From NCBI GenBank assembly GCA_903813345.2, contig CAIIXF020000007.1:12818714-12878713 (forward strand): a DNA stretch of 60,000 bases. Direction: 5' to 3'. The translations under genes were made by a program, and so were the position numbers. The number at the start of each line of letters is the position of its first letter. The stretch's first letter is position 1. The notes under the pieces were generated by a model, which was not told the DNA's origin, ran no database searches, and was given only the letters and a program-made list of their open reading frames with translations. Shown here one piece after another: positions 58,810 through 60,000 of this stretch. The DNA comes from Owenia fusiformis. Its lineage: Eukaryota; Annelida; Polychaeta; Sabellida; Oweniidae.

Positions 58810-60000
58810 TAATACAATTAGAAATACACAAGCTAAACCCGGTAAACTTGTCGAGATCAATAACCATTAATTCTAAAAAGTTTAGTAATCAAAAGATTAA
58901 TAATTAACAAAAACATCTTCCTTGTTCAAAATTGTACTTTCAAGTGCATAAAATATGAAGTGTAGCATTTCATTTTCAAATAAATGTTGTTGTACTATAC
59001 TTTGTACTTCAACTTAATAAGATCTCAAAAAGTTCATATAGAATGGTGCAGAGAACTTCAAATTAGAAATGACTCTAAAATATAAAATTCTAATCTAAAC
59101 TACATTACAATACTCGGACAGAGTTTTAATATGTGAGTATAATTTTTGATTCTAAATAAGATTTATAAACATTTAATTGTGTCATAGTGTATCTTAATAT
59201 AAATTAGTTCTCTGTCGTTTCTTTTTTATTTACTTATTTATACATTAAATCTGTTTCTGATAGTCCCATTCTCCAATGTTTTATTGTTACTGTCCCACTG
59301 TAAGGACACAATTGAATAATGCATATCATCAATTAAGTTTATTGTGAGACATAACAGACATGATTACAAATGAAAACTTATAGAAGTGGTGATATGATAT
59401 TCAATATTAACTATTAAAGCAACGCATCGGTAGCATACATTCTGTTTATATTAACATGACCTTTTGATAACACTTAGAAATGCATACATGACTCATCTAA
59501 AAAAACTAAATAGAGGCATGGTATATACAGTAACATGATATATTGGGTAACAAATACAAGGAAAACTCCATAACAGCAAATCAGTCTCAGTTAATAGACT
59601 CACAGGAGGTGTTAGACCAAGCAATCATCTCAAAAGTCAGAAAATGTATTTTTGAACCATTTTTCTTCTCTATTTTGTTAACAGTCCCTTTAAAGTTTGA
59701 TAATTATGACAATTTTTTAATAATCAATTTCATCAAGACGAAACTTATTTTTAGGTGAGTCATAATCAATTTATTTACTAACTTTTTATGTGTTTTAGTA
59801 TTGAAAGTATGAGACTTCTATCTCCTTGCTTACATAAACAGCATTATTTCATATAGTTTATTTTTGAACAGTTTAATCATCTAATCTATAGGTAGAGATT
59901 GAAATGTGGATTGAATCCATTGGATTGGATTCATGTAAAAGGTGGATTGGATCGGGAATCTTCAAAATATGGATTTTTCAGTTGATCTCCCTCTAAGCAA
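58810..60000. other. No gene seen at the right edge
   Basis: AT-rich sequence without exons I can support on either strand. The 5' exons of the minus-strand death-TIR-TIR gene must lie here unrecognised or beyond the window, because its first visible exon (58288) opens in phase 2. Confidence 0.5.

Overview
The window looks like AT-rich, intron-dense metazoan nuclear DNA. A mollusc, most likely a bivalve, is my inference: the window carries an animal TIR-STING gene (a fusion known from oysters), an invertebrate LRP1, and many short non-autonomous transposons and minisatellites. No bacterial or viral gene was seen. All gene models below were assembled by hand from acceptor/donor sites, and every exon junction used keeps the reading frame.

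Layout. (1) + strand, before the left edge to 34758: the C-terminal half (about 2,080 codons) of an LRP1-type endocytic receptor: LDL-A repeats, EGF pair, YWTD propeller, EGF, a cluster of 11 LDL-A repeats, EGF pair, a second propeller with a furin-like RRKR site, about 11 EGF repeats, one membrane helix, and a tail with two NPxY motifs. A long 3' UTR probably follows. (2) - strand, 14407 to 12734, wholly inside one LRP1 intron: a complete four-exon gene for a 345-residue TIR-STING protein. The cyclic-dinucleotide-contacting residues and the TIR glutamate are recognisable. (3) - strand, 42323 to 38865: a three-exon gene for a 440-residue basic, serine-rich protein I do not recognise, tail-to-tail with LRP1. 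(4) - strand, 58288 to 47941, open at its 5' end: a multidomain adaptor or enzyme with a helical-repeat region (Melted/VEPH1-like by eye), coiled coil, death domain, two tandem TIR domains and a basic tail ending in a CaaX-type CVLL. An alternative terminal exon may give a form without the death and TIR domains.

Repeats. Two introns contain long minisatellites whose unit is the 3' end of the neighbouring exon plus its own 5' splice site and about 50 nt of intron: 30 extra copies in LRP1, about 13 in the unknown gene. Five copies of one Helitron-like family (A|TCCC...CTRR|T ends, 3' hairpin, no target duplication) are scattered through the window. One interrupts a duplicated MITE, which supplies the empty-site comparison. 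Other elements include two TTAA-flanked fold-back elements, one TTA-flanked 1.76-kb element, pogo-like remnants and many short tandem arrays.

How the genes may work together: TIR-STING and the death-TIR-TIR protein are both innate-immune or NAD-metabolising types and lie within 35 kb on the same strand. LRP1 is a housekeeping scavenger/endocytic receptor that hosts TIR-STING. A functional link is only a hypothesis.
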